From Paenarthrobacter sp. GOM3 (GTDB lineage Bacteria; Actinomycetota; Actinomycetes; Actinomycetales; Micrococcaceae), in contig NZ_CP136562.1 in assembly GCF_018215265.2 (NCBI RefSeq), positions 1,116,001-1,180,000 of the forward strand: DNA of 64,000 nt, given 5' to 3'. Both the position numbers and the translations under genes were made by a program. Shown piece by piece: positions 8,872-18,177 of the stretch. The notes beneath the pieces are model-generated. The model worked only from the letters and a program-made list of their open reading frames with translations, had not been told where the DNA came from and ran no database searches. The first letter of the stretch is position 1. Every line of letters starts with the position of its first letter.

Positions 8872-8915
8872 GCCGCGAGGCACTCCTTCCGAGGAACGCC
8901 TCGCGGCCCGTCTTT
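8872..8915 (+). terminator. Rho-independent terminator after the CBS gene
   Basis: A perfect 10-bp stem (8872-8881 pairing with 8898-8907, GCCGCGAGGC/GCCTCGCGGC) encloses a 16-base loop and is followed by CCGTCTTTT. It lies 40 bp after the CBS-protein stop and separates it from tex. Confidence 0.8.
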
Positions 8916-9003
8916 TGCTCCAACTACACCACTAACAGGGCCGCAGGGATAGGCCCTGCAGGAAGCCGGACCTGAAACTGTCGGCCGGGTGAGGCAAACT
9001 GTC

Positions 9004-11442
9004 ATGGTGACTTCAAATCTCCAACACCAGTCAGCCGACTCCGCTATCCACGCCCAGATTGCCGAAGAACTCGGCGTCAAAGCCTGGCAGGTCAAGGCCG
9101 CGGTGGAACTGCTCGACGCCGGATCCACCGTTCCGTTTATCGCCCGCTACCGCAAGGAAGCCACCGGGACGCTCGACGACACCCAGCTCCGCGACCTTGA
9201 AGAACGCCTCAGGTACCTGCGGGAGCTGGAAGAACGGCGCAAGTCCGTCCTCGAAGCGATTGCCGCCCAAGGCAAGCTGACCCCGGAACTGGAAGCCGCC
9301 GTCGTCGGTGCCGACACAAAGGCGCGGCTGGAGGATATCTACCTTCCCTTCAAATCCAAGCGCCGCACCAAAGCCCAGATCGCCCGCGAGGCCGGGCTGG
9401 AACCGCTCGCCGATGTGCTGCTGGCCAACCCGCAGCTGGACCCCACCACCGAAGCCGCCAAATACCTGAACGCAGAGCACTCCATCGACGACGCCACCGC
9501 GGCGCTCGCGGGTGCGCGGGCCATCCTGGTAGAGCGCGTCGGGCAGGATGCGGACTTGGCTGAGGACCTCCGCGAACGGCTCTGGAAGCAAGGCCGCATG
9601 GTCTCCCGCGTCAAGAAGGGCATGGAGGCTGAAGGCCAGAAGTTCAAGGACTACTTCGAGTTCACCCAGGTGCCCTCGGGGATGCCGTCGCACCGCGTCC
9701 TTGCCTTGCTGCGTGGTGAGAAGGACGGCGTCCTGGAGCTGGACCTCGCCGAAGCAGACCCCGCCGACGACGACGCCCTGGCCGCCGCCCGCGGCCGGTA
9801 CGAGAACGCTGTGGCCAAGTGCCTAGGGGTTTCCAATCAGGGCAGGCCCGCCGATACCTGGCTGACGCAGACCGCGCAGCTGGCCTGGCGTGGACGAATC
9901 CTGGATCGGCTCACCACGGACCTTCGTGGTCGCATGTTCGCGGACGCGGAAGATGAAGCCGTGCGCGTCTTCGCTGCCAACCTGCGCGATGTCCTGCTCG
10001 CCGCACCGGCCGGAAACCGCGCAACGCTGGGCCTGGACCCAGGTTTGCGGACCGGGGTGAAGGTCGCGGTGGTGGATGGAACCGGCAAGGTGGTCACTAC
10101 AGACACCATCTACCCACACGCGCCCGCAAAGAAGTGGGACGAAGCACTGGCCACCCTCGGCCGGCTCGCAAAGCAATACAACGTGGAACTGGTCGCGATC
10201 GGCAACGGGACGGCTTCCCGCGAGACAGACAAGCTGGCAACCGAACTCATCAAGTCCCTTGAGGCTGCCGGGTCCAAGGGTATCCAGAAGCTGGTGGTGT
10301 CCGAGGCCGGGGCCTCGGTGTACTCCGCGTCCGCGCTCGCAGCTTCTGAGCTTCCAGGGATGGATGTGTCGCTCCGAGGTGCTGTGTCCATTGCCCGCCG
10401 CTTGCAGGATCCGCTGGCGGAACTGGTCAAGATTGAGCCGAAGTCCATCGGTGTGGGGCAGTACCAGCACGACGTCACCGCCGCGAAGCTGGACCGTTCA
10501 TTGGATGCCGTGGTGGAGGACTGCGTGAACGCTGTGGGAGTGGATGTGAACACTGCTTCGCCTGCGCTGCTCAGTCGGGTGGCCGGTGTCGGGCCGCTGC
10601 TCAGCGAGAACATCGTGGCTTACAGGAACGAGAATGGTCCGTTCGCCAAGCGAAGCGACCTCAAGAAGGTGCCGCGGCTGGGCGCGAAGGCCTTCGAACA
10701 GTGCGCAGGATTCCTTCGGATTACCGGGGGAGCGGAGCCCTTGGACGCCTCCAGCGTCCACCCCGAGGCGTACTCCGTAGCCCGTAAGATCCTGGTCGCG
10801 GCCGGTGGCGGACCTGCCACGCAATTGGACCCGCAGGCCTTCGTCGATGGCACGTTCGGCCTTCCCACGGTCAAGGACATCATGTCTGAGCTGGAGAAGC
10901 CGGGCCGCGATCCCCGTCCCGCGTTCAAGGCGGCATCGTTCTCCGAAGGCATCGAGAAGATCTCCGACCTCAAGCCCGGCATGATCCTGGAAGGCACGGT
11001 CACCAATGTTGCCGCTTTTGGCGCGTTCGTGGACGTGGGAGTGCACCAGGACGGTTTGGTCCACGTCTCGGCCCTGTCCAACAAGTTCGTGTCGGATCCG
11101 CGCGAGATCGTGAAGTCCGGCCAGGTTGTCCGGGTCAAGGTCCTTGAGGCCGATTCCGAGCGCAAGCGCATCTCATTGACGTTGAGGCTCGACGACGAAC
11201 CCGGCACGGGGGGCGGCCGCACCTCAGGTGGGCGTTCTTCAGGTGATGGCCAGCGTCCTGGAGGACAGGGGCAGCGCGGCGGCCAACCCGGTCAACGAGC
11301 TGGAGGTCAGGGCGATCGCCGCGGTAACCAGGGCCGCCCGCAGCAGGGTGGGCAGCGTCAGGGCAAGCCCCAGCAGGCACCGTCCGCGCCCGCCAATACG
11401 GCAATGGCCGAAGCGCTGCGCAGGGCAGGGTTGGGGAAGTAA
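9004..11442 (+). CDS. tex: Tex family S1 RNA-binding transcription accessory protein
   Basis: This 812-residue Tex protein has the full domain set: an N-terminal helical region with A-R-Y-R-K-E near residue 45, a YqgF/RNase H-like domain ([11 protein letters not shown] near 340), two helix-hairpin-helix motifs (V-D-V-N-T-A-S near 515) and an S1 domain from about 650 ([19 protein letters not shown]). It ends in a Gly/Gln/Arg-rich disordered tail of about 80 residues, common in actinobacteria. A GTG at 8989 is in frame, but GTGAGG there reads better as a ribosome-binding site for ATG 9004. Tex acts in RNA metabolism at transcription complexes. Confidence 0.93.
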   Translation: MVTSNLQHQSADSAIHAQIAEELGVKAWQVKAAVELLDAGSTVPFIARYRKEATGTLDDTQLRDLEERLRYLRELEERRKSVLEAIAAQGKLTPELEAAVVGADTKARLEDIYLPFKSKRRTKAQIAREAGLEPLADVLLANPQLDPTTEAAKYLNAEHSIDDATAALAGARAILVERVGQDADLAEDLRERLWKQGRMVSRVKKGMEAEGQKFKDYFEFTQVPSGMPSHRVLALLRGEKDGVLELDLAEADPADDDALAAARGRYENAVAKCLGVSNQGRPADTWLTQTAQLAWRGRILDRLTTDLRGRMFADAEDEAVRVFAANLRDVLLAAPAGNRATLGLDPGLRTGVKVAVVDGTGKVVTTDTIYPHAPAKKWDEALATLGRLAKQYNVELVAIGNGTASRETDKLATELIKSLEAAGSKGIQKLVVSEAGASVYSASALAASELPGMDVSLRGAVSIARRLQDPLAELVKIEPKSIGVGQYQHDVTAAKLDRSLDAVVEDCVNAVGVDVNTASPALLSRVAGVGPLLSENIVAYRNENGPFAKRSDLKKVPRLGAKAFEQCAGFLRITGGAEPLDASSVHPEAYSVARKILVAAGGGPATQLDPQAFVDGTFGLPTVKDIMSELEKPGRDPRPAFKAASFSEGIEKISDLKPGMILEGTVTNVAAFGAFVDVGVHQDGLVHVSALSNKFVSDPREIVKSGQVVRVKVLEADSERKRISLTLRLDDEPGTGGGRTSGGRSSGDGQRPGGQGQRGGQPGQRAGGQGDRRGNQGRPQQGGQRQGKPQQAPSAPANTAMAEALRRAGLGK

Positions 11443-11558
11443 CTGGAAGCCGCCGCCCACAAGGATTTTAGCTAGCCGTCAGACTATGGCGCTCCAGTAG
11501 CCATTGATTGTCGGCCCGCGCCTATAAGCTGCGGAGATGGCAAAGCAGAGGGGTGACT

Positions 11559-11960
11559 GTGACTACGTTGCGGATTAGTGATGAGAGGCTGCCCGGAAGT
11601 GGGGCAGTGGATCAACATGAGCTGTCAGGGCTGCCAAACGTCATGACGGTTGAGGCGCTGATCCGGTGGCGCGTGCGCGAGGAGGTCGCGCGCTACAACG
11701 CGCACGGTGATGCCAAAGTTGCGGGGCTGGTTGAACCATCCGCCCGGGAACGTGAACTAAATGTCCCGGGGCGGGGCAACACGGTTCGTCCGCCTTTGAA
11801 CTGGGAACAGCAGGCTGACCTTGCTGTCAAGGGTTTTCAACGGAATGCCTTTTTCGTGATGGTGGATAACCGACAGGTATGCGAATTGACCGATGAGATC
11901 GACGTTCTGAAAGCAACCGAAGCCACCTTCATCAAGCTCGTGCCACTGGTCGGAGGATAA
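11559..11960 (+). CDS. Hypothetical partner protein of the DUF4132 gene
   Basis: This 133-residue soluble protein has no recognised domain. GTG 11559 was chosen because AGGGG at 11549-11553 lies five bases upstream; GTG 11553 is also possible. The middle carries an R-W-R-V-R-E-E-V-A-R-Y-N stretch and a P-x-x-R-E-R-E-L-N segment, and the C terminus an N-R-Q-V-x-x-L-x-D-E-I-D-V segment. The stop is five bases before the ATG of the DUF4132 gene, and the downstream ribosome-binding site GGAGG lies inside its last codons, so the two are almost certainly cotranslated. It could be a chaperone or a binding partner of its neighbour. Confidence 0.7.
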   Translation: MTTLRISDERLPGSGAVDQHELSGLPNVMTVEALIRWRVREEVARYNAHGDAKVAGLVEPSARERELNVPGRGNTVRPPLNWEQQADLAVKGFQRNAFFVMVDNRQVCELTDEIDVLKATEATFIKLVPLVGG

Positions 11961-11965
11961 GTACT

Positions 11966-14539
11966 ATGGACCAAACCACCGGGTCTGTTGGAATGCCCGA
12001 AAGCCTGCGACGGATCACCGATAAGCAACGCCGTCCGCTCATGAAGTTCTTTAAAACGAAGCTTTCACCGCATGATGTTGACGAGTACCGGCAGCGGTTC
12101 GCCACCTACCTTGATCGCCTTGATGCGGGTGGACGTAAGGGTGCTTTCGCGTTCACCTTCCGTCACATCGAAGACCATAAGTACGGGATCGCCGACGAAC
12201 ATTACGAACCGTACGGTATCCCGGCCGGTCGCATCTACATGTTGCCGGCGATTGAACACGCACTGCACGTTTTATCCGAGCTGGCTCCACTGGACTGGAG
12301 TGCCGAGGAACTCGATTGGATGCTCGCTCATGTGCCTTATTCCAGGTACATCTACCCCTCTTGGCGCCGCGCCTTCCATGGCCCTCTCGTGGCGCTTCAA
12401 CCTGCTGAGCGCTGCAAGGTTCCCGCGGCTACGCGCCGGATGGAATCAGTGCTGCTTGTTGACTTCCGGGATGGGCCGGGATTGCCCCCTGAGGTTCGCG
12501 AATTTGATGAACTTCTGCTCGCTGACAACGGTGACGAGGGCCGCATCCCACTGCAGTACGTGACGGATGCGGATGACATCGGGCCTGCGGTAAGCGAGCT
12601 GGTCCACCCACTGCTGCCCGAGCGCCGATGCGCCCGACTGTTTCTTTTCATGAGTGAGCTGACCGGCCCAAAGCCCACAGCGAAGTGGAAACGCGAAGCG
12701 GTTCTCCGAATTGCGGAGGATCCTGCCACGCTGTTGGTCGCCAGGGCCTTGCTGGGTCTTGCTGCGGATCGGACAGCGACGACGGACCGTGGCGAAATTT
12801 CGTGCCTGACGCCGCACACAGGGAGTCTCCTTCGCGCCTCGTTTTGGATGCTCGCGCTTCAACCTGATGTTCCCGGACATATCACTCTCCTTCGTGATGC
12901 GGCCACCTATCTGGGCGCGGGCCACAACGGCCGCAACGGAGTCTGCCGGTCCTCCACTGCAGCCAACGCTGGTGTGGAGGTTTTACTGGATATCGCTAAA
13001 AAGCATCCGGAGGCCACCACAGAAGTCGTCGGTGCCCTTGCCCGGATCCGGGACGTGGTCAAAAACAAGCACTTGCACAAGCGCTTGGTCAACGTGGTCG
13101 ATCAACTTTCCGTTGAGCGGGGGATTTCCCCTTCGGAGCTGCTGGAAACTGCCATTCCTGATTTGGGGTTCGCTCGGGATGGCACTAAGACTTTCGCGGT
13201 CGATGGGTACGCAGCACGGCTGGTTCTCACCCAGGGACCGACTGGGTCTGCCGTTAACGTCCTGTGGTTCACAGCCGAGGGAACCGCGGTTGATATTCCG
13301 GCCGAGCTGAAGAAGACGCCGCAACTGGCAGCCGTTCAGCGGGCAGTAAGCGAAACACGAAGGGCTCTGGCAAGCCAACGCGGCCGTATTGAAAGGCTCA
13401 TGGCGTCCGACAGGGCTTGGTCCGGAGCCGATTTCCGTACCCGATATCTGGAACACCCCATTGTGGAAGCCACCGCGCGCGCTTTGCTGTGGACCATCAA
13501 GTCCCACGAACCTGAATTTTCCGGATATCCGCGGCAGACCGATGAGGGCGCCGGCTGGGAGCTTATTGGCACAGGAGGAGAGAGCCGCGCAATCGGCGAC
13601 GACGACGTCGTCGTACTTTGGAAACCATGGGAACGGGACGCAGAAGAAGTGCGTTTGTGGCGGTCGCAGGTCGTCAGGGATCGGGCGAGACAGCCGTTCA
13701 AGCAGATCTACAGGGAGCTGTACCTTCTGACTCCAGCCGAGCGGCAGACCAAGTATTATTCCAACCGGTTCGCGGCGCATGTCCTGGATTATCCGCGGGC
13801 GCAGGCGCTCGCTAAGGAACGCGGTTGGCACGGCGCGCAACTGGGTTCCTGGGACGGCGGGCAGGACACCCACCTGTACCTCGACTTCCATGACGAAAGG
13901 CTCAGGGCGGCATTCAGCATCGAAGCTCTCGATCTGGAGGAAGAGCGCACATCCTTGTGCTCCACCAACAGGGTGTGGTTCGAGCGGCGCGTCGCCAGGG
14001 ACACCTGGGAATCCGTTGACTTGGCCGAAGTACCGCAGAGTGTGGTCAGTGAGGCTATGCGGGACGTTGACCTGTTTACCGCAGTGGCAGCAATCGGGCC
14101 CGACCTGGACTGGGCGGACCATCCTAACGGCCAGATCAGGGACTACTGGACTACCTCACATACTGCGCCGCTCTCGGAATCAGCGCAGTCGCGACACGAG
14201 TACCTCAGCGAAATCCTTCCCCGAACAGCCCTGTCTGACTGCACGCACTTGACTGATCGTCACCTCATCGTGCGCGGCACCCACCGCTCCTACAAAATCC
14301 ATCTCGGATCGGGAAATATCCTGATGGACCCGGATGACGCCTACCTTTGTATTGTTCAGGCATCCGGCGCACGCTCCGCACGAATTTTCCTGCCCTTCGA
14401 AGAAAAGGCCGGGAGGCTAGCCTCAATCCTGTCCAAAGCCTTCATGCTCATGAACGACCATAAGATCACGGATCCCTCGATACTCAGCCAAATTCATGGA
14501 TCCCGCCACAGCCTCTCCCAGCCGGAGCTCAGTCCTTAA
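11966..14539 (+). CDS. DUF4132 domain-containing protein
   Basis: This 857-residue protein has no membrane segments. The C-terminal half carries the DUF4132 signature: W-K-P-W-E-R-D near residue 551, Q-P-F-K-Q-I-Y-R-E-L-Y-L-L-T-P-A-E near 576, then Y-Y-S-N-R-F-A-A-H-V-L and E-R-G-W-H-G. Relatives include E. coli MolR/YehI, whose biochemical role is unsettled. The N-terminal half is helical and repeat-like. It forms a two-gene unit with the small upstream gene. The base composition of both is more AT-rich than in neighbouring tex, which may mean acquisition. The 3' end overlaps the convergent hydrolase gene by 4 bp. Confidence 0.8.
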   Translation: MDQTTGSVGMPESLRRITDKQRRPLMKFFKTKLSPHDVDEYRQRFATYLDRLDAGGRKGAFAFTFRHIEDHKYGIADEHYEPYGIPAGRIYMLPAIEHALHVLSELAPLDWSAEELDWMLAHVPYSRYIYPSWRRAFHGPLVALQPAERCKVPAATRRMESVLLVDFRDGPGLPPEVREFDELLLADNGDEGRIPLQYVTDADDIGPAVSELVHPLLPERRCARLFLFMSELTGPKPTAKWKREAVLRIAEDPATLLVARALLGLAADRTATTDRGEISCLTPHTGSLLRASFWMLALQPDVPGHITLLRDAATYLGAGHNGRNGVCRSSTAANAGVEVLLDIAKKHPEATTEVVGALARIRDVVKNKHLHKRLVNVVDQLSVERGISPSELLETAIPDLGFARDGTKTFAVDGYAARLVLTQGPTGSAVNVLWFTAEGTAVDIPAELKKTPQLAAVQRAVSETRRALASQRGRIERLMASDRAWSGADFRTRYLEHPIVEATARALLWTIKSHEPEFSGYPRQTDEGAGWELIGTGGESRAIGDDDVVVLWKPWERDAEEVRLWRSQVVRDRARQPFKQIYRELYLLTPAERQTKYYSNRFAAHVLDYPRAQALAKERGWHGAQLGSWDGGQDTHLYLDFHDERLRAAFSIEALDLEEERTSLCSTNRVWFERRVARDTWESVDLAEVPQSVVSEAMRDVDLFTAVAAIGPDLDWADHPNGQIRDYWTTSHTAPLSESAQSRHEYLSEILPRTALSDCTHLTDRHLIVRGTHRSYKIHLGSGNILMDPDDAYLCIVQASGARSARIFLPFEEKAGRLASILSKAFMLMNDHKITDPSILSQIHGSRHSLSQPELSP

Positions 14540-15531
14540 GACTGATCCGTTCCAGTGCCAGTTCGCAGCGCTGAGGGAAGCCAGCGACCGATCCGCGCAA
14601 AGGCTTCCCGCCGGATGGGCTCGGGCGACAGGAAGATGTCGTGGAGCGCGTTCGGCAGCCGGCTGATGGTGACGGTGTCCGCCAGGGAAAGTGACCGGTG
14701 GGCTACGGCGTCGACGTTGAGGGCCACGTCCGCGGTGAGCGCGTCGGCGGACCATCTTGGCTGCAGGTAGCTCTTGTCCGAGAGCATCACCAACACCGGA
14801 ACGTCGATGCCCAGACCCGCCGCGACGGTGGCCTGTCCACGGAACACCGCGTCAAGGAACGCCGGGGTGAGGGGGAACCCCCGGTCCGGGCGCCACTCAA
14901 GGTTGTAGTCCCATTCGCCGTCCAACGCAGCGGAAACAACCCGGGTGTAAATGCCCGGGTCCACCGGCGGCAGTGGGGTTAGCGGGTGCAGCCGTGCATG
15001 CAGGCCGAGCAAGGGCGCAATCGCCCGCCGACCGAGCTCAGTGGCTTGGAACTCCAGCCAAGGACTGTTGAGGATCAGTGCTGCAGCTACTCCGGGATGG
15101 CGGTGGGCCCACAAGCTCAGGGTCAGCCCGCCGGTGGAGTGCCCCAGCAGGATCAGGGGCCGTTCCGAAGCACCCGAGCGTCCCATGGCCTCCAGCGCCG
15201 CGCCGATGTCGGCGTCGTAGTCGGCCAGGTTGGTGACGAAACCCGGTACCAGTCCGGGCCGGAGGCTGCGGCCATAGTTGTGCAGGTCCAGAGCGAAGAA
15301 CCGCGCGCCGGCGTCGTGCCAGAACTCGGCCACATGGCGTTGGAAGAAGTAGTCGGACCAGCCGTGCACGTACAGGACATCGGCGTCCAAACTGCGCCCG
15401 TCCAGGGCAGGCTGCGCGTGGGAACCGGCGCCGACGTACCTCACCAAGGTGGCGACAGCACCGCCGTCGAGCTCTAAAGTTTGTTGCTCAAAACCGTCAC
15501 CAAGAATGTCCGGAACCCAAGGCCCGGTCAC
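14536..15531 (-). CDS. Alpha/beta hydrolase (lysophospholipase/monoacylglycerol lipase-like)
   Basis: This 331-residue alpha/beta hydrolase has the nucleophile elbow G-H-S-T-G-G and the V-H-G-W oxyanion-hole motif; an A-L-H-D-I-F segment near the C terminus supplies the likely catalytic His. An ATG at 15558 is in frame, but GTG 15531 is better: it overlaps the stop of the DUF1622 gene in a GTGA arrangement and has AGAAGGAGAA just upstream. The two genes are therefore translationally coupled. Substrates are probably lipid or acyl esters, judged only by resemblance to monoacylglycerol lipases. Confidence 0.85.
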   Translation of the reverse strand: MTGPWVPDILGDGFEQQTLELDGGAVATLVRYVGAGSHAQPALDGRSLDADVLYVHGWSDYFFQRHVAEFWHDAGARFFALDLHNYGRSLRPGLVPGFVTNLADYDADIGAALEAMGRSGASERPLILLGHSTGGLTLSLWAHRHPGVAAALILNSPWLEFQATELGRRAIAPLLGLHARLHPLTPLPPVDPGIYTRVVSAALDGEWDYNLEWRPDRGFPLTPAFLDAVFRGQATVAAGLGIDVPVLVMLSDKSYLQPRWSADALTADVALNVDAVAHRSLSLADTVTISRLPNALHDIFLSPEPIRREAFARIGRWLPSALRTGTGTDQS

Positions 15532-15890
15532 GAAGTCTTCTCCTTCTGCCACGGCCAACGCCCGGTGATTTCGAGTTCCAGTGAGAAGCTCAGGAACGTC
15601 CGGATCAGCACGATGATCGCCAGCACCCCGACGCTCTCGAACGTGGGGGTGACGGCGACGGTTCGGATGATGTCGGCCGCCACCAGCAATTCCAGGCCCA
15701 GCAAGATGGACCTGCCCAACAGCTGCCGGTAGGCGCGGTACGGGGAGAACGGTTCCAGGCCGCTGGCGCGTTTCGGTTGGTAGCCGCGCAGGGCAAGCGG
15801 AAGGGAGACCACTGCGCCGATCACCATCACCGCCACCCCGGCGAAGTCCATGTACCGGCCGACTGCTTCGATGATGTGCTGGAAATCCAT
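15528..15890 (-). CDS. DUF1622 family membrane protein
   Basis: This 120-residue protein has about three hydrophobic segments (residues 13-33, 60-80 and 85-100). The layout and the Y-R-A-Y-R-Q-L-L-G-R-S-I-L-L-G-L-E segment match DUF1622 integral membrane proteins, whose function is unknown. It is the first gene of a two-gene minus-strand unit: its TGA overlaps the GTG of the hydrolase gene. The coupling suggests a shared envelope-linked role, but nothing more can be read from the sequence. Confidence 0.8.
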   Translation of the reverse strand: MDFQHIIEAVGRYMDFAGVAVMVIGAVVSLPLALRGYQPKRASGLEPFSPYRAYRQLLGRSILLGLELLVAADIIRTVAVTPTFESVGVLAIIVLIRTFLSFSLELEITGRWPWQKEKTS

Positions 15891-15934
15891 GGCCCTCCCC
15901 GGTTAGCTGCGTGCCTCCACCGTCTCACAAACCA

Positions 15935-15986
15935 ACGACGGCGGCAGCCAGGTTCCGGTGTTACCGAACCTGACTGCCGCCGTCGT
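15935..15986 (-). terminator. Long hairpin, likely terminator downstream of the MSMEG_6728-family gene
   Basis: A 13-bp perfect stem (ACGACGGCGGCAG at 15935-15947 with CTGCCGCCGTCGT at 15974-15986) continues inward through AGGTTC and CGGT pairings with small bulges. It lies 14 bp after the minus-strand gene's stop. No clear T tract follows, so its efficiency as an intrinsic terminator is uncertain. The same 13-base arm recurs in the hairpin at 24557-24590. Confidence 0.6.
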
Positions 15987-15999
15987 GAACCTGCAAACG

Positions 16000-16908
16000 C
16001 TACAGTGCGGGCGCCGGGACCCGGTAGAACACGCGGGGATCCTGCAGGAGCGCCGGGTAGTCGAAATCGGAGCGCTTGATCACGTTGGTGACTTCGAAGT
16101 TGCGGGCGAAGCGTCCGTCAACGGTGATGGGGCGTCCCTGGATGAGGCCGACGGCGAAGACCTGGCCGCCGTCGAACGGAACCGCGATCTCGGTCTTGCC
16201 AGGCAGGGTGTTGAACGCCTGGTCCTGTGCCTGGCGTTTGCGCGTGGGCTTCTTTTCCTTCGGCGCGGCGGGACGCTTCTTGGGCCCACCAACCTTCCTG
16301 CGGGACTTCTCCTCGGCGTACACGAATTCGTACTCGTCGGGGTCCGAGACGGGCTTCGCCTTGCCGTGCGGGGGCATGCTGACCGTGGTGAGCTGCTCCG
16401 GGCGGATTTCCTCCACGGGGGCGCGCAGGATCCAGAGGCTGTCCTCTTCGGGTTCCTCGGGGTGGAACTCGTGCTTGGGCTCCGGCCACACGTATTCCAG
16501 TTTTTCATCGGTGCCGGGGAACAGCTGGGTGTAGAACTTGGGGTCCTTGCCGATCAGCTTGGAGCGGTGGCTGAGGTGCAGGTCCTCGTGTCCGAGCCAT
16601 GGTGGCATGATGATCCTGGACGCATAGTCCGGGTGGGCCGCCTGGGGTGCGAACTCCGCGATGTTGGTGCGGGTGTTGTCCGGGTGGCCGCGCTCCATCC
16701 ACTCGTCGGCCATCGCCAAGCCGTACAGGGTGAGCGCCGGGACGTGGCCCATCCACATGCGCACGGCCGGGTGTGACTGCCAACCGTACTCCGGGATCAC
16801 CAGCGCGCGGAGGACTTGGAGTGCTTCGACGCGCTGTTTGCCGAGCCTTGAGGTGTCGAGCGCCGCGGCGCTCTCACGGAAATCGGCGAAAGGGAGGAAA
16901 GTCTGCAT
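16000..16908 (-). CDS. MSMEG_6728 family protein (pyrimidine-dimer glycosylase-like N terminus)
   Basis: This 302-residue protein has an N-terminal region of about 150 residues containing M-Q-T-F-L-P-F, L-D-x-x-R-L-G-K-Q-R-V-E-A and H-P-A-V-R-M-W. These are hallmarks of the actinobacterial MSMEG_6728 family, which is related to the pyrimidine-dimer DNA glycosylase fold. A Lys/Arg/Pro-rich linker (about 205-235) precedes a C-terminal domain of about 70 residues without a known name. A role in DNA damage handling is inferred from the fold only. The ATG lies in a divergent region of 82 bp shared with the adenine deaminase gene. Confidence 0.75.
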   Translation of the reverse strand: MQTFLPFADFRESAAALDTSRLGKQRVEALQVLRALVIPEYGWQSHPAVRMWMGHVPALTLYGLAMADEWMERGHPDNTRTNIAEFAPQAAHPDYASRIIMPPWLGHEDLHLSHRSKLIGKDPKFYTQLFPGTDEKLEYVWPEPKHEFHPEEPEEDSLWILRAPVEEIRPEQLTTVSMPPHGKAKPVSDPDEYEFVYAEEKSRRKVGGPKKRPAAPKEKKPTRKRQAQDQAFNTLPGKTEIAVPFDGGQVFAVGLIQGRPITVDGRFARNFEVTNVIKRSDFDYPALLQDPRVFYRVPAPAL

Positions 16909-16990
16909 CCTTTAAGTTTGAGGGTGCCGGGCTTGAGAACCAAGTTGAGTGCTCCGGGACACGTAAGGCGATGGGGCCTAGAGTTGTCGG

Positions 16991-18022
16991 GTGGAAACTT
17001 TTGGCGAGAAAACTACAACCACGGCGCCCCCGGTTGCCGAACTGCACCTGCACATCGAAGGGACTCTCCAGCCAGAGCTGATCTTTGCCCTGGCCGAACG
17101 CAACGGCATTGAACTGCCGTATGAAGACATTGGGGAACTCCGGGAAAAGTACGAGTTCACTGACCTGCAATCCTTCCTGGACCTCTACTACGCCAACATG
17201 GCCGTCCTGCAAACCGAACAGGACTTCACCGACATGACCCGCGCCTACCTCAAGCGCGCAGCCGCCGGGGGAGTGCGCCACGCGGAAATCATGATGGACC
17301 CCCAGGCCCACGTTTCCCGGGGTGTTGCACTGGAAACCTGCGTGAACGGGGTGGCCAACGCCCTTGCAACCTCCGAAGAGGACTTCGGCGTTTCGACCCT
17401 GCTCATCGCGGCTTTCCTGCGGGACATGTCCGAGGATTCAGCCCTTGAGGTGCTGGACCAACTCCTGGCCATGCACGCACCCATCGCCGGCATCGGGTTG
17501 GACTCCGCAGAGGTGGGTAACCCGCCGTCGAAATTTGAACGCCTGTACCAGCGCGCCGGCGAGGCCGGGCTGCGCAGGATCGCCCACGCGGGTGAAGAAG
17601 GTCCGGCCTCCTACATCACGGAGGCGCTGGACGTCCTCCACGTCGAGCGCATTGATCACGGCATCCGCTGCATGGAAGATACGGACGTTGTGCAGCGACT
17701 CGTCGCCGAGCAGGTGCCGCTGACCGTTTGTCCGTTGTCGAATGTGCGACTGCGCGCGGTGGACAAGCTGGAAGACCACCCGCTGCCGGAAATGCTCGCC
17801 ATCGGCCTGAACGTTTGCGTGAATTCAGATGACCCCGCCTACTTCGGTGGGTACGTGGATGACAACTTTGAGCAGTTGGTCAAGGTCCTGGAATTCTCGG
17901 TACCGGAGCAGGCAACCCTGGCCGCGAACTCCATCCGGTCCTCGTTCGCCAGCGACGCCCGAAAAGCGGTGCTGTTGGACGAAGTCACGGAGTGGGTCAA
18001 GGCCTCCGTGCCGCACCCCTGA
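16991..18022 (+). CDS. Adenine deaminase of the adenosine deaminase-like (ADE) clade
   Basis: This 343-residue metal-dependent amidohydrolase starts at GTG 16991. The zinc-binding H-L-H-I-E-G is at the N terminus, followed by H-A-G-E-E-G-P (about 199), R-I-D-H-G-I-R, C-P-L-S-N-V-R-L and N-S-D-D-P-A-Y-F-G-G-Y. The E-E-G-P form of the HAGE motif and the CPLSN-V-R/K-L motif are features of the ADE clade (yeast Aah1-like), which deaminates adenine to hypoxanthine, rather than of true adenosine deaminases with A-A-G-P. A role in purine salvage is likely. It is monocistronic on the plus strand. Confidence 0.8.
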   Translation: METFGEKTTTTAPPVAELHLHIEGTLQPELIFALAERNGIELPYEDIGELREKYEFTDLQSFLDLYYANMAVLQTEQDFTDMTRAYLKRAAAGGVRHAEIMMDPQAHVSRGVALETCVNGVANALATSEEDFGVSTLLIAAFLRDMSEDSALEVLDQLLAMHAPIAGIGLDSAEVGNPPSKFERLYQRAGEAGLRRIAHAGEEGPASYITEALDVLHVERIDHGIRCMEDTDVVQRLVAEQVPLTVCPLSNVRLRAVDKLEDHPLPEMLAIGLNVCVNSDDPAYFGGYVDDNFEQLVKVLEFSVPEQATLAANSIRSSFASDARKAVLLDEVTEWVKASVPHP

Positions 18023-18070
18023 GGCTCACTTGGGCACGGCAGCCGAGACCCGTAGATCACTTGCGGCGGC

Positions 18071-18082
18071 TGTGATGTCACA
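18071..18082. promoter_or_regulatory. Perfect palindrome TGTGATGTCACA, possible operator
   Basis: The 12-bp perfect palindrome TGTGATGTCACA lies 96 bp upstream of the X25-protein start and 49 bp after the adenine deaminase stop. Half-sites TGTGA and TCACA match CRP-family half-sites, but the 2-base spacing is shorter than the 6 bases those regulators need, so another factor, or chance, must explain it. Confidence 0.3.
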
Positions 18083-18177
18083 CTCGGTCACGACACACGG
18101 TGTTTACCTTCAGCAGTCGTGGGAATTAACAAATCATTGGCAAACTGCTGTGGAGTAACCACCGTTGAAGGAGAAGC

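Noticed and set aside
18071..18082. CRP/GlxR site for the palindrome TGTGATGTCACA
   Set aside because: The half-sites fit, but their spacing is 2 instead of 6 bases, so a CRP-type dimer could not bind; kept only as an unspecific palindrome.
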